In this document: positions 1-11,430 of the stretch, one piece after another
Position numbering within the stretch: the first letter of the stretch is position 1
Layout: each line of letters begins with the position of its first letter
Origin: Paragordius varius
Taxonomy: Eukaryota > Nematomorpha
Direction: 5' to 3'
DNA length: 64,000 nucleotides
NCBI GenBank assembly: GCA_964247055.1
Contig: OZ176053.1
Location: 11,532,001-11,596,000, forward strand
Position numbers and translations under genes: made by a program
The notes under the pieces: model-generated
Told to the model about the DNA's origin: nothing
What the model saw: only the letters and a program-made list of their open reading frames with translations
Database searches by the model: none

Positions 1-215
1 GTTACGGGTAATATTTTAAGCACCTATTGAACTTATATGGCCTGATAGGTTTTCTGAAATTTTATCTCAAAGGCACGCTATTTTGATATGATAAGGCAGC
101 TTTAACGGGTATATCCTTATTCAGCAGCCAATATTAAAAAAAACTCACAAATCATATTTTTACCTTTTAACAGAGAATATCTGAATCATTAAATTTTACG
201 GTCTCATACCCTGGG
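1..215 (+). repeat. Partial, diverged unit of the modular foldback repeat family
   Basis: The first ~215 bases read in the same order as 59190-59400, inside the large foldback element: a 'cgggtaat' block, 'atggcctgataggttttctg', 'cacgctatt', a 'cgggta..tc..' block, 'cagccaatat', 'ccttttaacag' and 'ttacggtctcatacc'. Similarity fades after about 215. The copy is cut by the window edge, so its true extent is unknown. It holds no ORF. Confidence 0.75.
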
Positions 216-1454
216 CGAAAAATAGATTAAAAAAATAATATATTTGACGGGGGAATCCGGGTAAATATAGGGCAATTAAAATAGCGAGCCGATGTTCGCC
301 GCAATCGAAAATAAGCAAAAAAATCATATTTGAAATCGAATGGTCCAACACGTTTTCAAGAAAATTGTCTCAAAGACAAGATTTTAGTGGACTTCTTTTA
401 AAAAACCCGTTTTTTACACAAAGTGGGCCCGAACTGGGGGTCTAATTCAAAAAAAGAGCGTATTGTCGGGACATTCATATTTTATGTTTTCGACATTTGA
501 ATTTGAATGGGTCTACCAATTTTCCGGAAGCAGATCACTAAGCCACCACTTTCCATTTTTATAAATATATAGATTATGCGTTTCTACTATCCACGTAAAT
601 TTTTTATACATTTTATAAATTTTTTTGCATAAGCTCGGCTTTTTGCTTTTGAGGGCTATCTATCGCATGCGTTAAAATTGAGTCATCCGATATTTAAACA
701 ATTTAAAAATTATCGTGTCCAATGAAAAATGCATATCAAATTGTGAATAAGTCACAAATATTAATTTTCAGCTCTCAAATTATTTGGTTGTTTTTAGATT
801 ATTTATTATTATTATTATTATTATACGAAATTATATTTATTATATTTTAGGAAAATAATACCATCAATGAAATACAAACGATTGCAATAACAAACGGTAC
901 CCACCGACTATTTTTTCCGAAAAATAACCTTACTGTAAGAAATAATATATTAAATATTCTCATATTCCTCCCAAGGATCCTAAACCTATTCAATTCATAA
1001 AATTAAAGTTAAACTTGGTTTTAAAATAAAGGTGTGGGAGGGGTCGACGAAATGGCTAATAAAAAAAGTTTTATAAAACTTTGATAGTTTATAGCGTGTT
1101 TCATCCAACTGTTTAAGACATTGCATTGTGCTTTTTATTCTTATAACATGCCGTACTTATTTTTGTTTTTTGAAATGTAATAGCGATCCTAAATATAAGC
1201 ATTAATATAATAAATAAAAGGTATATTTATATATAAAAACAAGGTTTGTAAATTTCGGAAAACAATAACTCAAAACAGTTATACCCTTATAAAGATAATA
1301 TATCAATTTTTCTACAAAACCAAAAAACTCCTGCAGCTCAAACGAATATATAATAGGGAACCCTATCGAATAAACAATAAAAAACGGAATCAAAGATACA
1401 CCAAATTTAAATAATTTATTACATTTTTGTAAGTTTTTACCGTTTCTGGATGTA
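216..1454. other. Intergenic, no gene seen
   Basis: AT-rich sequence with a short TTA run near 808-822. The ORFs here are short and of low complexity. I see no domain or recognisable element end. Confidence 0.6.
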
Positions 1455-2452
1455 CCAGGTGTTTTTATAATTTATTACCCGTTAAACTAAGAGGAGACGT
1501 CAGAGAAAAGTAGGCAGACGATTAATAACTTCTCCATCTAACATTAAACGACAAGCAACAAGAAAGTACCAAAAACTAGCGTCTTATTTTTATAAATAAT
1601 CAGGTCGAAATTTTTGCCGGAAAAAAACTTTTGTGGTACGCATTGACATTAGGTGAAAAAGAATGTTAAGTTATCGTTTGCGGGCAGAAAGATATGAACG
1701 TGCTCTCTGATTTACACATGTGAAACATGGTTTCGAAATTTAAGTTGTGTGATTTTATGTAAAGATGGGCGCTCTAGATTACACAGACGCTAAAGTGCAA
1801 GAGTTAAAGACAAACTGAAACAAAAAAATAATTGGCAGAATCAGTGCATTTATAATATAAGCAAACAACTGATAGATGTCTACGAATGGGAATAACCAAT
1901 AAACTCTTTAAAAGAGTGAATGTCAAAAAATGGCAAAGTGGCTTGTGAAATCCTGCTTCAACACAAAAGGAAATCATTTTTGCATGGGATCGGGACGGGT
2001 GATGATTAATAGCTTAATCTTGTAAATTCAAAACTGATAAATCGTGACTTTCATCTTGTCACATTCCATCTATAATAATGCCAAATCGCTTCGGCCAAAA
2101 ACCATGCGCTGTGCCTGGTGTGGATTACGAACTTTGTTGTATGAAATTGTAAATAAACCCCACTATCGCTACGAAAACTTAATTATAGTCATGCATTAAT
2201 CGGAAAAACCGGAATGAATATAGCACGATTTCGCTACATAAAGTTGCTATGTCTCTAGCAAAACAAGTAAATGACACCCTCGTCTCTAGGGAATTTATGC
2301 ATTCAATAAAATCTCGGAGAGCAATAACGATTTCGAAGACGCTGAAAAATGTGATGAATGATATGCCGCAAAAATAGATCAGTTTTCCGGAACGACATTT
2401 TGCATTACCTGACACCGAAATTAAAGGCGATGAATATTTTGAATAAATTGAT
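1455..2452 (+). pseudogene. Decayed mariner-type transposase (DNA transposon fossil)
   Basis: The + strand, read across several frames, gives pieces matching a mariner (DD34D, SETMAR-like) transposase in order: 'CETWFRNL' near 1725, 'CEILLQHKRKSFLHG' with a following G-T/D-D at 1945-2000 (family: CEMLLQRQKRKGFLHRIVTGDE), and 'MPNRFGQKPCAV' near 2080 (family: KPNRFGKKAML). Many stops and shifts break it, so it is old and inactive. At 1455 'taCCAGGTGTTTTTATAATT' resembles the left TIR of the second mariner copy at 10326. I did not find a matching right TIR, so the right edge is approximate. Confidence 0.65.
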
Positions 2453-2850
2453 TTTTTTCAACATTACAAGTGCATATACAAAACGGGAAAAAGTAAAAAA
2501 CACTAATATCTACGATTGGCAATGAAAATGATAAATTATCTGTTGTAAACTCTTTTATTTTCATTATATTTTGCAGACTTTTTTAGGATATATTTGTACG
2601 AATACATTTATTATTATTTATTTTAAATAATTGAAATCTTTAAATTGTTTATTTCAATGTTGATTCCAATAAATTCTGTAATACATAGTGTGAACTTTTG
2701 GTTAAAAATATTTTTATAATTTTGATACACTGATTTAATTAGCTTTTAGAGAATATTCATTGTCCCAATTTAACGAATCGTTTTTTATCGTTCGACAATA
2801 AGCACATAATTTTTCATTAAGACCCCTCATTTTATAATGTCGTAACGTAA

Positions 2851-2890
<40 letters not shown>

Positions 2891-3498
2891 CAAACTTTTA
2901 TCATGAAACTAAATTAATGTTTATAGAGAATTAGGCACATCAATAAAAAGGGTCGAATAGGAGTCGAAACGATTAACAACAATATTACCCGAAAATATTG
3001 GGGTTTCATAATTCAATTCATGGATTACCCAAAATCCACGACAGATGATTTCGTGTCAGTTCATTGGCCCATTCAAACCTGTATCTTTTTATTTATATAT
3101 GATTTTTACGAAATTAATTATTTCTTTCAAAATAGCATTTTTATTCTTTATTTTCGCTTAAATTTGGAATTTTTTATTACATTATAAATAATTGTATGTT
3201 TATTCAAATAGGCAATGGGACGAGGTAATGTTTTAAATATTTAAAATAATAAAGAGTGATAGAAAATATAAACTTTGTTAACCAAACTGCTTTTAGTTTA
3301 AGGTTGTTTTCTAGCACGTAACGATTACAAGTTTAAATATCTTGAAAATACCCATTATAATGAGAGTGATTAAAAAAGAAGAGATTCAAAAAAATTTAGA
3401 AAGTAAAAATGATTTTTATTCCAAACTTTTTGCGGTCAGATGTATTTTAAACCTTTTTGTTAATTACAACAACCGATATATAAATACAAAATATGTCT
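2453..3498. other. Intergenic with a TA microsatellite
   Basis: AT-rich and non-coding as far as can be seen. It contains an uninterrupted TA run at about 2857-2888. Confidence 0.6.
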
Positions 3499-4070
3499 AA
3501 CACTCCGATTCAAATTGCTAAAGACCCCCGACTAAATTTGAGTTAGGATTTTTAAAAAACTAGTGAAGGAAACTGTCTTAATTTCAATTTATGCTTCTCT
3601 CCTAATAAAAATTATATAAATATGCCAAAATGTTTAAACAAAATTTTGTTTTAAAAAAAAGTTCCATGTCAAACTACTTTGATGCCATTTTTATTTTGCA
3701 AAATTTTTGCAAAATAGCGTCTTCATTTGATATTAAGGGGAAAATTAAGGCTAATTTTTTATATAAATTACATCTAACATTGATAAAAATAGAAATAGCG
3801 GTTTATTTTGTATTTTTTTCAATTTTATCATTGCCGCATGTCACGTTGACTAAATTTTTACCTTTCGGATTTAGCTTAAAATAAGTAATATAAAGTATTT
3901 TTGAATAAAAATTTTTATATATTTCGGTTTATCAATGTTATATAAGTGCAAAATTTTGCCATGATTTCGATTCCCATATTTTTTAAAGAATTTAATTTTA
4001 AACAGGCCTGGGGTATAACTATCCCAATTTGAATCGAAGCTAAAATGAATGTGTTGTATCCAAGTGTTAA
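3499..4070. mobile_element. TTAA-type MITE with hairpin ends, copy 1
   Basis: It starts with 'aacactccgattcaaattg' and ends with 'caatttgaatcgaagc', 'tgtgttgtatccaagtgttaa'. Its interior matches the better preserved copy at 42088-42673 for nearly its whole length. It is ~572 bp and non-coding. The + strand 84-residue ORF inside it lies entirely in the repeat, and the same repeat elsewhere lacks it. Confidence 0.8.
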
Positions 4071-4694
4071 AGAAATTACATATTTTTAAATACAGATTAT
4101 TCAATTTATAGGCCAAAAAATTTAATATCTTACGAATATAGCTTGTGATAATAAAAATACCCCATTATATAAAAATTTCATACTTAATAAAGTTTTTTAT
4201 CTTAATTTATCGAAAAATGAGGAATGTGATTAAGTCAAAATTAATTTTCCTCAAAATTAGTTAGGTTATATATCTTTTATATTAAATTTTTTATTCTATC
4301 ACAGTTCACATTATTTGATATTGTAATATTTTTAGACATGTGGTTCAAGTAATTTTTACCTTTTTGGGCTAAACAATTAATTATTTCTGTATAACAACAT
4401 TTTAAAGTATCATAATTTAAGATATCTTATAACATTTGGTGATATTTAAGTGTTCATCTTATGTCATAATATCGTTAAAAATATATTTGGTAATAAGGGG
4501 TGTGTTGCACCATATATTATAGAAAAAGTTATAAATACTGATAAATAAATAATAAATTATCTGTGTCGCACTTTATGGTTTGATGCATTTATTTCGCTGA
4601 TATGTCCTTTACTCCATTTTAAATATTTTTACGACATATCATTGAATCTATCCAAGAACTCAAGAACCTTAAAACTAATAAACAGTGTTTTAGA
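4071..4694. other. Intergenic, nothing recognised
   Basis: AT-rich, with no ORF of interest and no repeat boundary that I could define. Confidence 0.5.
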
Positions 4695-4885
4695 CGTGAA
4701 GTGATAGTATAGTAGGTAGGGCGCCGGGCAATGTGTGTGATGCACCAGAGTTGGAATCCCGAAATGGCGAAATTTTCCCATCATCACTGGCCATGAGCTG
4801 GCGAGTGTTAATGCTTTCAGATGTCCTTGATACTATTTAGGTCCATGCATTTCAAAAAGAAACTCTAAACTGTTTGTTTTACATA
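4695..4885 (+). repeat. tRNA-derived SINE-like element
   Basis: This is a GC-richer island in AT-rich DNA. A tRNA A-box-like stretch, 'tagtaggtagggcgc', lies at 4710-4724. A B-box-like 'agttggaatcc' lies at 4749-4759, at spacing normal for a tRNA promoter. A non-tRNA body follows ('catcatcactggccatgagc'). The first half does not form a clean tRNA cloverleaf with an anticodon, so a SINE is more likely than a working tRNA gene. Ends and target duplication were not resolved. Confidence 0.55.
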
Positions 4886-6242
4886 CCAGTATTCAATACT
4901 CTATATTGATGTAATATTTATAGACAAATGCGTTGGATCAGAAGCATTATAAGGAAATAATAGATATGGAAATAAAGAGTAGATACCCGAGCTTAACTTT
5001 TGACAAGGTATTAATGATATCCTATTTAGTCTTTATGTGTTTAATTTACTCGTGTAACTTGGGTTGATTACAATCAACGCTTGTTGATAAAGTCAAATCA
5101 CATCCTTGAAATCCTTTATAACCTTTATGATCTTATGGGTAAATGCTTTACGGGTGTGATTAAAATACTTCCATTTGTAATTTAATCTTTTTCATTATAA
5201 TTTTAAGCTTGTCTTATTTTATGAAGATAAAATTTCAATTCATTAGCAATTTAACAAACTCATTTACTATGCAAGCACATTGATGTGTGATTAATCCACA
5301 TTAGTTTTGACCAATTGGCTACACAGTAAAACAACAAATGTTTGAAATCTAAAAAGTTTCTCCTATCTTACAACATTAAATTTATTTTTTATTTATGGGC
5401 ATAATTTGTTTCATATTATTATACGCCACTGTAATGGCAGGTCAAAAATAATGTGAAATTGGCAATAATGCATACTAAATATTCTAGTTTTATAATATTC
5501 TCCTTTGATATAGATTGAGTCTGTATATGTTGACGGCTTTATATATGTACAACTTGTATTCAACTACTCGATATTGTTTGAACACCCGGAAAAAGTGTAC
5601 CGATGGTCTAATCGACGATGTGATTATGGAACCACATTCTTAATACAAAACCGAAAAAGTTTAAAAATATAAAATTAGATTGACCACTAAATAAGTTTTG
5701 ACAAAAACCAGTCAAAAATTTACAAACATTTGATCCACCCCAATAAAATACAAAATAAGGGGATAAAATTAAATTTTAAAAAAGTGTTAAGTTTAAAATT
5801 TGATCGAATCTCTCTTTATTTAGTTATTAAAAATATGACAGTATTAAGATAATTTTCTATCTTATATATCAATTAATTTTGACTTTTACCAAAATTTTTG
5901 TAAAACTTTTGAGTATTAATAATTTTTTCAACTTATCATACTTTTAATATTTTAGATGTTTGTGTGGATATAAATTCGAAACAATCTTTCAAATTTAGAC
6001 CTTTAAGATTGTGCGATTTACAGCCTGATGTAAGAAATTTTTTATTTATTTTCCTGAAATATTACCCTATAATCCCAATAAATCTTTTAGAAAACAAGCT
6101 TCCTTACTCTTTATGATTGAACAATGTGACCATTTTTAGATAATTATGAATAAATAAATAATTGACATCATATATATTATCACTTTCTTAATTATTAAAG
6201 TTGAATACAGGGTTGGAATTTAATCACTCGAGATATTATGTG
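4886..6242. other. Intergenic, nothing recognised
   Basis: AT-rich sequence without a supportable gene, SINE or repeat array. Confidence 0.5.
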
Positions 6243-6501
6243 AGACCCGTAAAAAATTTGGAAAATTACTAAATAAATTAAATTCCAGAGTTAAAAATTT
6301 CAAAATCTTGGTAAAGATATTTCCTAAACAAAGGTTCTGAATAGGTGTTTTGAATTGGTATGTTGAAATAATTAGTTGCATTTTTTTTAATATTATATGG
6401 TATTAAGTGAAAAACTAACAAATTTATTCTTGACCCTATAACTTGCAGCCTGCCGAATTTTTTAAGCCAAAAACGCGAAGCCATTTTCTTGGACACCCCT
6501 G
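6243..6501 (-). mobile_element. hAT-like MITE remnant
   Basis: The right end 'cgcgaagccattttcttgga', then 'cacccctg' at 6494-6501, matches the ends of two other short elements at 38173 and 44095. It has the CAxxxxTG shape of hAT termini. The left edge ('gagacccgtaaaaaatttgg') is matched only loosely. The ORF overlapping it reads through the terminus and is not a gene. Confidence 0.5.
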
Positions 6502-6579
6502 GTTTTTACTACTTTTCAATTTATATTAAATATTTATGATAAATCAGAAACATCAAAACTTACTCAAAATTGAAAAATG

Positions 6580-7235
6580 GATCGCAATTATAAAATAAGG
6601 CTAAACTGTAATCATTGTATTTTGAAGAAATTGTTTTTTGACCAAAATTTACGAAGTACCATACCGTTCTTAAAACCACAATCTTAGTTCCATTATAAAA
6701 ATATATACTTATTTGTTTTTCCACAATTAAATTTCAGATGTTCGTTCAATTTTAGGACTATCCGAATTTGGTAATCGAGAAGTTAAAACTGTAATAATTT
6801 TATGTTGTTTTATCTAAAACAGGAGTGGTTTGATAAAAAAATTAAATTTTAATCAAAACAACTCTAAAATTATTTACTGCTTTAAGCTCTAGGGAAACCA
6901 TTTCAATTGTTAGCATGGACAAAAATGGAATGTAATTATGTGTTATATTAGGATTAAAATTTAATATACACTAGGCACACATTCATGAAAATCCTGATGA
7001 AAAATTTGAGAACAAATATAATGCAAAAAATTAGCATATACTAAAATTTCCTTACAATCTCGACATTTTTGCGTTTATTTAAAGACCGGCATTTTTCCGG
7101 AGTTCACATTTAAAAATTAAAATTTTTTAAAATATTGTACTTGAGGATATGTAAATATTTTTTGGAATGAATTAAGATTCACAAAAAAAATTTTAAATAC
7201 CCAAATGTGCGTAAAATTTGTCATTTTCTGATTGG
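6580..7235 (+). repeat. Diverged relative of the 62.5-64 kb palindrome arm
   Basis: Blocks such as 'gcatatactaaaatttcc', 'caatctcgacattt', 'ttttggaatgaa' and 'gcgtaaaatttg' occur in the same order as in 62990-63290. Divergence is high and the limits are approximate. Confidence 0.4.
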
Positions 7236-7317
7236 GAGCAGTTACTACAAAGTCGTAAAAAATTTGGGGTCAAAAATAAAAGCAAAAGAATCCTGATACC
7301 ATTGACTATCTATATAT

Positions 7318-8335
7318 CACGGGTGGCCAACCTTTTTTTCCGAGGGTACTTTTTTTGGGAGAAAATTTGTCGCGGGCACGTGTGAATATTGAATATTAAA
7401 TGATCCACTTATCACTTCAACACAAATGATGGAAATATATATATTTCTCTATTTTTGGATTGGGGTGATCAGCATAGGCCATTTTAAAAAAATAACACGA
7501 AAAATAATTATTTTTTTATTATATATATATATAAAATCGATCTGTAAATTGGTATGTAATATAATTAAATGAATTAAATACATCTTGAAATCTGGGTTTT
7601 CTTACTGAGGTATTATGACAATCAATAAATCTTCTATGGCCGATATGTCATGGAAGACCTTGCTAATAAAAACGCATCTCGTCAAAGCGAAAAAGCTGTG
7701 CATGATCTAATATTTTCTTTAAAACTTCGGCAATATTTTGATTAAGATCCTGACCTCTCCGGCATAATTAGAAGCTTTAGTGAAGCTTTTTTTAAATTTC
7801 TCAGTCCTGAAAAAATTTGTTGCTTTTATTAGGATTTCTGAATTGTAAGTTCAATTATAGAATTTTTTTGATTTTTGACTTGCTAATATCTAAATTGTGT
7901 GTTTTATAAGTGCGAAGCGTAATCAAACGTCTTTCGTTTATTTTTATAAATAAGCCATGGTATAGTTGCATCAAACAAGTAGATTTATCAATAATTTTAA
8001 ATAATCTTAATCCATTAATTTATATAATAATATATAGCATGTTTTTCTGACTTGAATTATTAAAATATAAGTTTCAAGGATGTCTGCTTCTGTTAATTTG
8101 CTAGTTTTTAACTCTCTTCGTAAGAAATCACAAATTAGTTCGAATAAAATACATAAATATAAAATAAATTTTAGTTAAATTGTTAACAAAAAATTTTTTG
8201 CACACAAAAAACTAAATTATAGTTTTGTGGAAAAAAACGATGCAAAAATATTTTTTACATTTTTATAAAAATTTTCAGGCGCTCACGTTTTATACCTTGC
8301 CGTCACTAAATTCGACCGCGATCGACCGTTTGCCC
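7318..8335 (+). mobile_element. Old hAT-like element remnant
   Basis: The left end 'cacgggtggccaaccttttt' at 7318 and a right part with 'gaccgcgatcgaccgtttgc' before a C run (ending ~8347) resemble hAT termini, which commonly read as variants of CAGxGGTxxCCAACC and GATCGAC. The interior (7630-7830) is slightly richer in GC but full of stops. I could not identify a transposase with confidence. Confidence 0.4.
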
Positions 8336-8347
8336 CCCCCCCCCCCC
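8333..8347 (+). repeat. Poly-C tract (15 C)
   Basis: A run of 15 consecutive C, striking in sequence this AT-rich. It sits at the end of the hAT-like remnant. Confidence 0.95.
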
Positions 8348-8669
8348 AAATGTATAGATTCATCAGGATATTTTTTGTGCGCATAGTGTAATGACATCAA
8401 AAATTATTTTCAGTAACAGTTTGAAAATTTAATTTATAGCAAAATTATGTTGAAACGTATATTTGCCATTTTTAAGCCCGGCGGAAAGGGTAATGTTGAA
8501 CCTTCCTATCACCTTAGGTTTTTTAGAAAAATTAATTTGCCTTCAATTGTGTAAATTTAAATTGTTTTTTACAAAACGTTTAATCATGCTTTAAAATAGC
8601 ATATGGTAGGTTTCAACAAATTTAGATCAAAATTAAATTTTCATACGCGTATTTCAAATTAACTTATTT

Positions 8670-9213
8670 ACCACTTAGATATAAATTGGGGTATCTAGGA
8701 ATCCCAGACTAAATTTGATATTTTTAAAAAACTACGGAAAGAAACGGCTCCAATTTAAATTTATGCTTCTACTTTGATAATAATTATATTATAACCAAAA
8801 TATCCAAATAAAGTTTCGTTTTGAAAAAGTTCCATATCAAGCTACTTCGACGAAATTTATTTTATTATTGGCAAAATACGTGTTTATTTGCTAAAACTAA
8901 AAATAAAGCTAATTATTAATTTAAAATACATCTTACATTGATAAAAACATAAATGGTTTCGGATTAATTTTATTAGCTAATGCAAACATGTTAGGTTGAA
9001 TAAATTTTACCTGAAAATTTATTTATAAAATTAGTCATATAGTTTTTTTTAATATTAATATTCCGGTGCATCAATGTTATACAAATACAACTTTCGCAAG
9101 GGTTTCAATTTATTTCAAAATTTTAGAAATATTTGATTAAACAGACATGGGGTATCCAAAGACCCCAATTTAAATCAGAGGACTAAAATGGGCGTGCTGT
9201 ATCCAATTGTTAA
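8670..9213. mobile_element. TTAA-type MITE with hairpin ends, copy 2
   Basis: It has the same order of blocks as 42088-42673: a start resembling 'acttagatataaattgggg', a 'ggggtat..' mini-hairpin, 'catggggtatccaaagacccc', then 'gtatccaattgttaa'. It is ~544 bp and more diverged than the 42-kb copy. Confidence 0.7.
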
Positions 9214-10325
9214 TGTCATAATTAAATATATTAAAAAATGCATAACCCAGCCTTTTTGCGTTTATTTTAAAACTACCCATTGAACAGGCTAAAAATTGAT
9301 ATTTAATAACCTCACATCTAAAAATATTTTTTTATAGTTGTTCATTTTTATATGGTTTGTGATATGATTTGATAATATTTTTAAATTGAAGGGTTAAGAT
9401 TCCAAAAAAAATATTTAGCTTGTGTGAAATTGTTACAATTTTTCAATAAGCGATTGCCACAGCGCAATATTTTTTTATATCATTCGTAAGTCAAAATCAA
9501 AGCTTCATGATAATGCTGATGTTTATTATCAGAATATATAATTCATCAGGAATTTTATTGTAAGATTTGTGCATATGTCTGGTTAAACTAGTCAAATATG
9601 GTTTTGGGGATGGAAATAAATCTATTTCGCGCCATACCTCAAAATTAGATTATTAAAAAACCATCAAATCGAGGTACTAAGCGAAAAACATAAAATTGAG
9701 GAGTTCACACCAATAACTATCATTATTATTGATATCTAATTATTATTAAAGTTTTGGAAAAGTTGGGTATAGACTTCTCCAGATCTATTTATATTTTTTT
9801 ATAATGCGAAATGACCAACACAATTTTCAAACTCCACACCTTTTGGATTAGTTTTATATCCCAGAGCGATTTGAAATAGCCGAATCTAAAAATATGCTTT
9901 CTTTAACCTTTTAGGCGTATTTATAAATGTAAAATTGCAAAAAATCCTGATCTCAAACTTTTTGCCACCATTTTTTCTAAACTCTATTGCAACAGACATA
10001 TATTTGTATATTATGGTTAGAAGACGTAAATAATAATCTGTAAAAAGCTTTCAGATTACATTTTACCAGCAATTGATATATTTTGATTAATATCAACTGG
10101 TCGTTTCTAACGTTTGGAGCTGTCCCAATTTTCTACTCTTGGTCTCAAAACTGTAAAAAAATATTGGATTTCCAATAAATGAGAAGAATGATAATTAAAT
10201 TTTAACAAAAATAACTTTCAAAACTGTAGTTTTTTAACAAAATTGAGTTCTGGTATATAAAACTACCCCAAAAGGTAAATTAGGACAAAAAATAAAAAGG
10301 TAATGGAGTGTTAATATAATATAAA
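9214..10325. other. Intergenic; contains a dispersed repeat shared with 43.2-43.7 kb
   Basis: About 9840-10300 shares blocks in inverted orientation with 43200-43690, for example 'ccttttaggcg' against 'cgcctaaaagg' and 'ctcaaactttttgccaccat' against 'gcggcaaaaaagtttggg'. There is no ORF of interest. Confidence 0.4.
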
Positions 10326-11430
10326 CCAGATGTTGTCACAACTCTTTGCCGGTTTTGGAAAAGCACGTGATTTTGAAGGGAATATAATTTCTATTCAAAA
10401 ATGATTCCCTCGGCTTCTACACATTTCGCCCATTTTGGAATATATGAATGCCATACCAGAAAAACTGATCGTCTTTGACGACAATCTATTCCTCAGTCCA
10501 ATTTTTCCAATATCTTGAAATTATAGAAGTGCGGCTCCGCGAGCGTGTCCCATATTGATGCGAAGAGCTATAAGTGCCAGATCAGGAGATATAAAAGCGA
10601 TTTTTAGGTGTCTTTTCTTGGTTATGCTATGTGAGACGAAGTATTGCCATGTAAGAAAATCAATTTGTCATGTCTCATCTGGCCTAAACTGGTCGTTTTA
10701 ACTACTGCGTGACTTAAATTAATCATTTGTTGGCGATAGCGTTTCGTACTAACGGTATGACTGGGCTTCAAAAGCTCAATATAAACAATACCGGCCCCAC
10801 AGACACATGATGTCCTTGGAAATTGGGGTGATGGACTGGTTGGCAAGGTGAAAGTGATTTTTTTCTTTTCATTTATAAAGAAACCAATTCTATTACTCGT
10901 TACAATTTTTCTTAAAAGGATTTCCTTTTGTGTTATTGAAGCAGGATCTGAGTCCCTTTTTATTCGAGCTTATTCAAGTTGGTAGGACCATTCCAGGTTT
11001 ATTGGTCTTTCATATTGCTTATGCACGTCTACTGATAGTTTTTTGACACATGTAATTTAGGATTAATTTTTTGTGGGGTCATCATCCAATAACTATTGAC
11101 TTTAACGTATTCGCAGTTTGAGTCTGCAAGACCGACCACTTTATTTCACATATTAAAATTATATAATATTGAAATCATGTTTTAATCAATAGAGGATATC
11201 CATATGTTTCCATTCAAACGACATCTTTTGTGAAATGGAATAAGACAATGCGTGGGCAAATGTTCTTTTTCAGATTCTTCATATTAACTGAATTAAAAGT
11301 AAGATAATTTTCGGACACTTTTGTTTATTTGTCCTAAAATGTCAAATTAACAAAAACGTGTCTATAGCAAGCTAGTCGGCTGCGTACTTTTTACCGCTGA
11401 AAACCGTTAACGAATTATGACTACACCTGG
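10326..11430 (-). mobile_element. Decayed mariner transposon with both TIRs
   Basis: The ~30-bp imperfect terminal inverted repeats begin 'ccagatgttgtcacaactct' at 10326 and, on the other strand, 'ccaggtgtagtcataattcg' from 11430; a TA follows the right end. On the - strand 10846-10622 encodes 'GAGIVYIELLKP', 'KRYRQQMINLSHAV' and 'HDKLIFLHGNTSSHIA', which match the catalytic core of mariner (DD34D) transposases (family: VIYYELLKPGETVNTKRYQQQMINL, HDNAPSHTA). C-terminal pieces continue to ~10390, and N-terminal pieces ('NLEWSYQLE') lie at ~10950-11130. Several stops and shifts make it inactive. At ~1.1 kb it is slightly shorter than a 1.3-kb mariner. Confidence 0.85.

Noticed and set aside
4695-4790. 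Functional tRNA gene
   Set aside because: Promoter boxes are present, but no convincing acceptor stem and anticodon loop can be drawn; SINE preferred.
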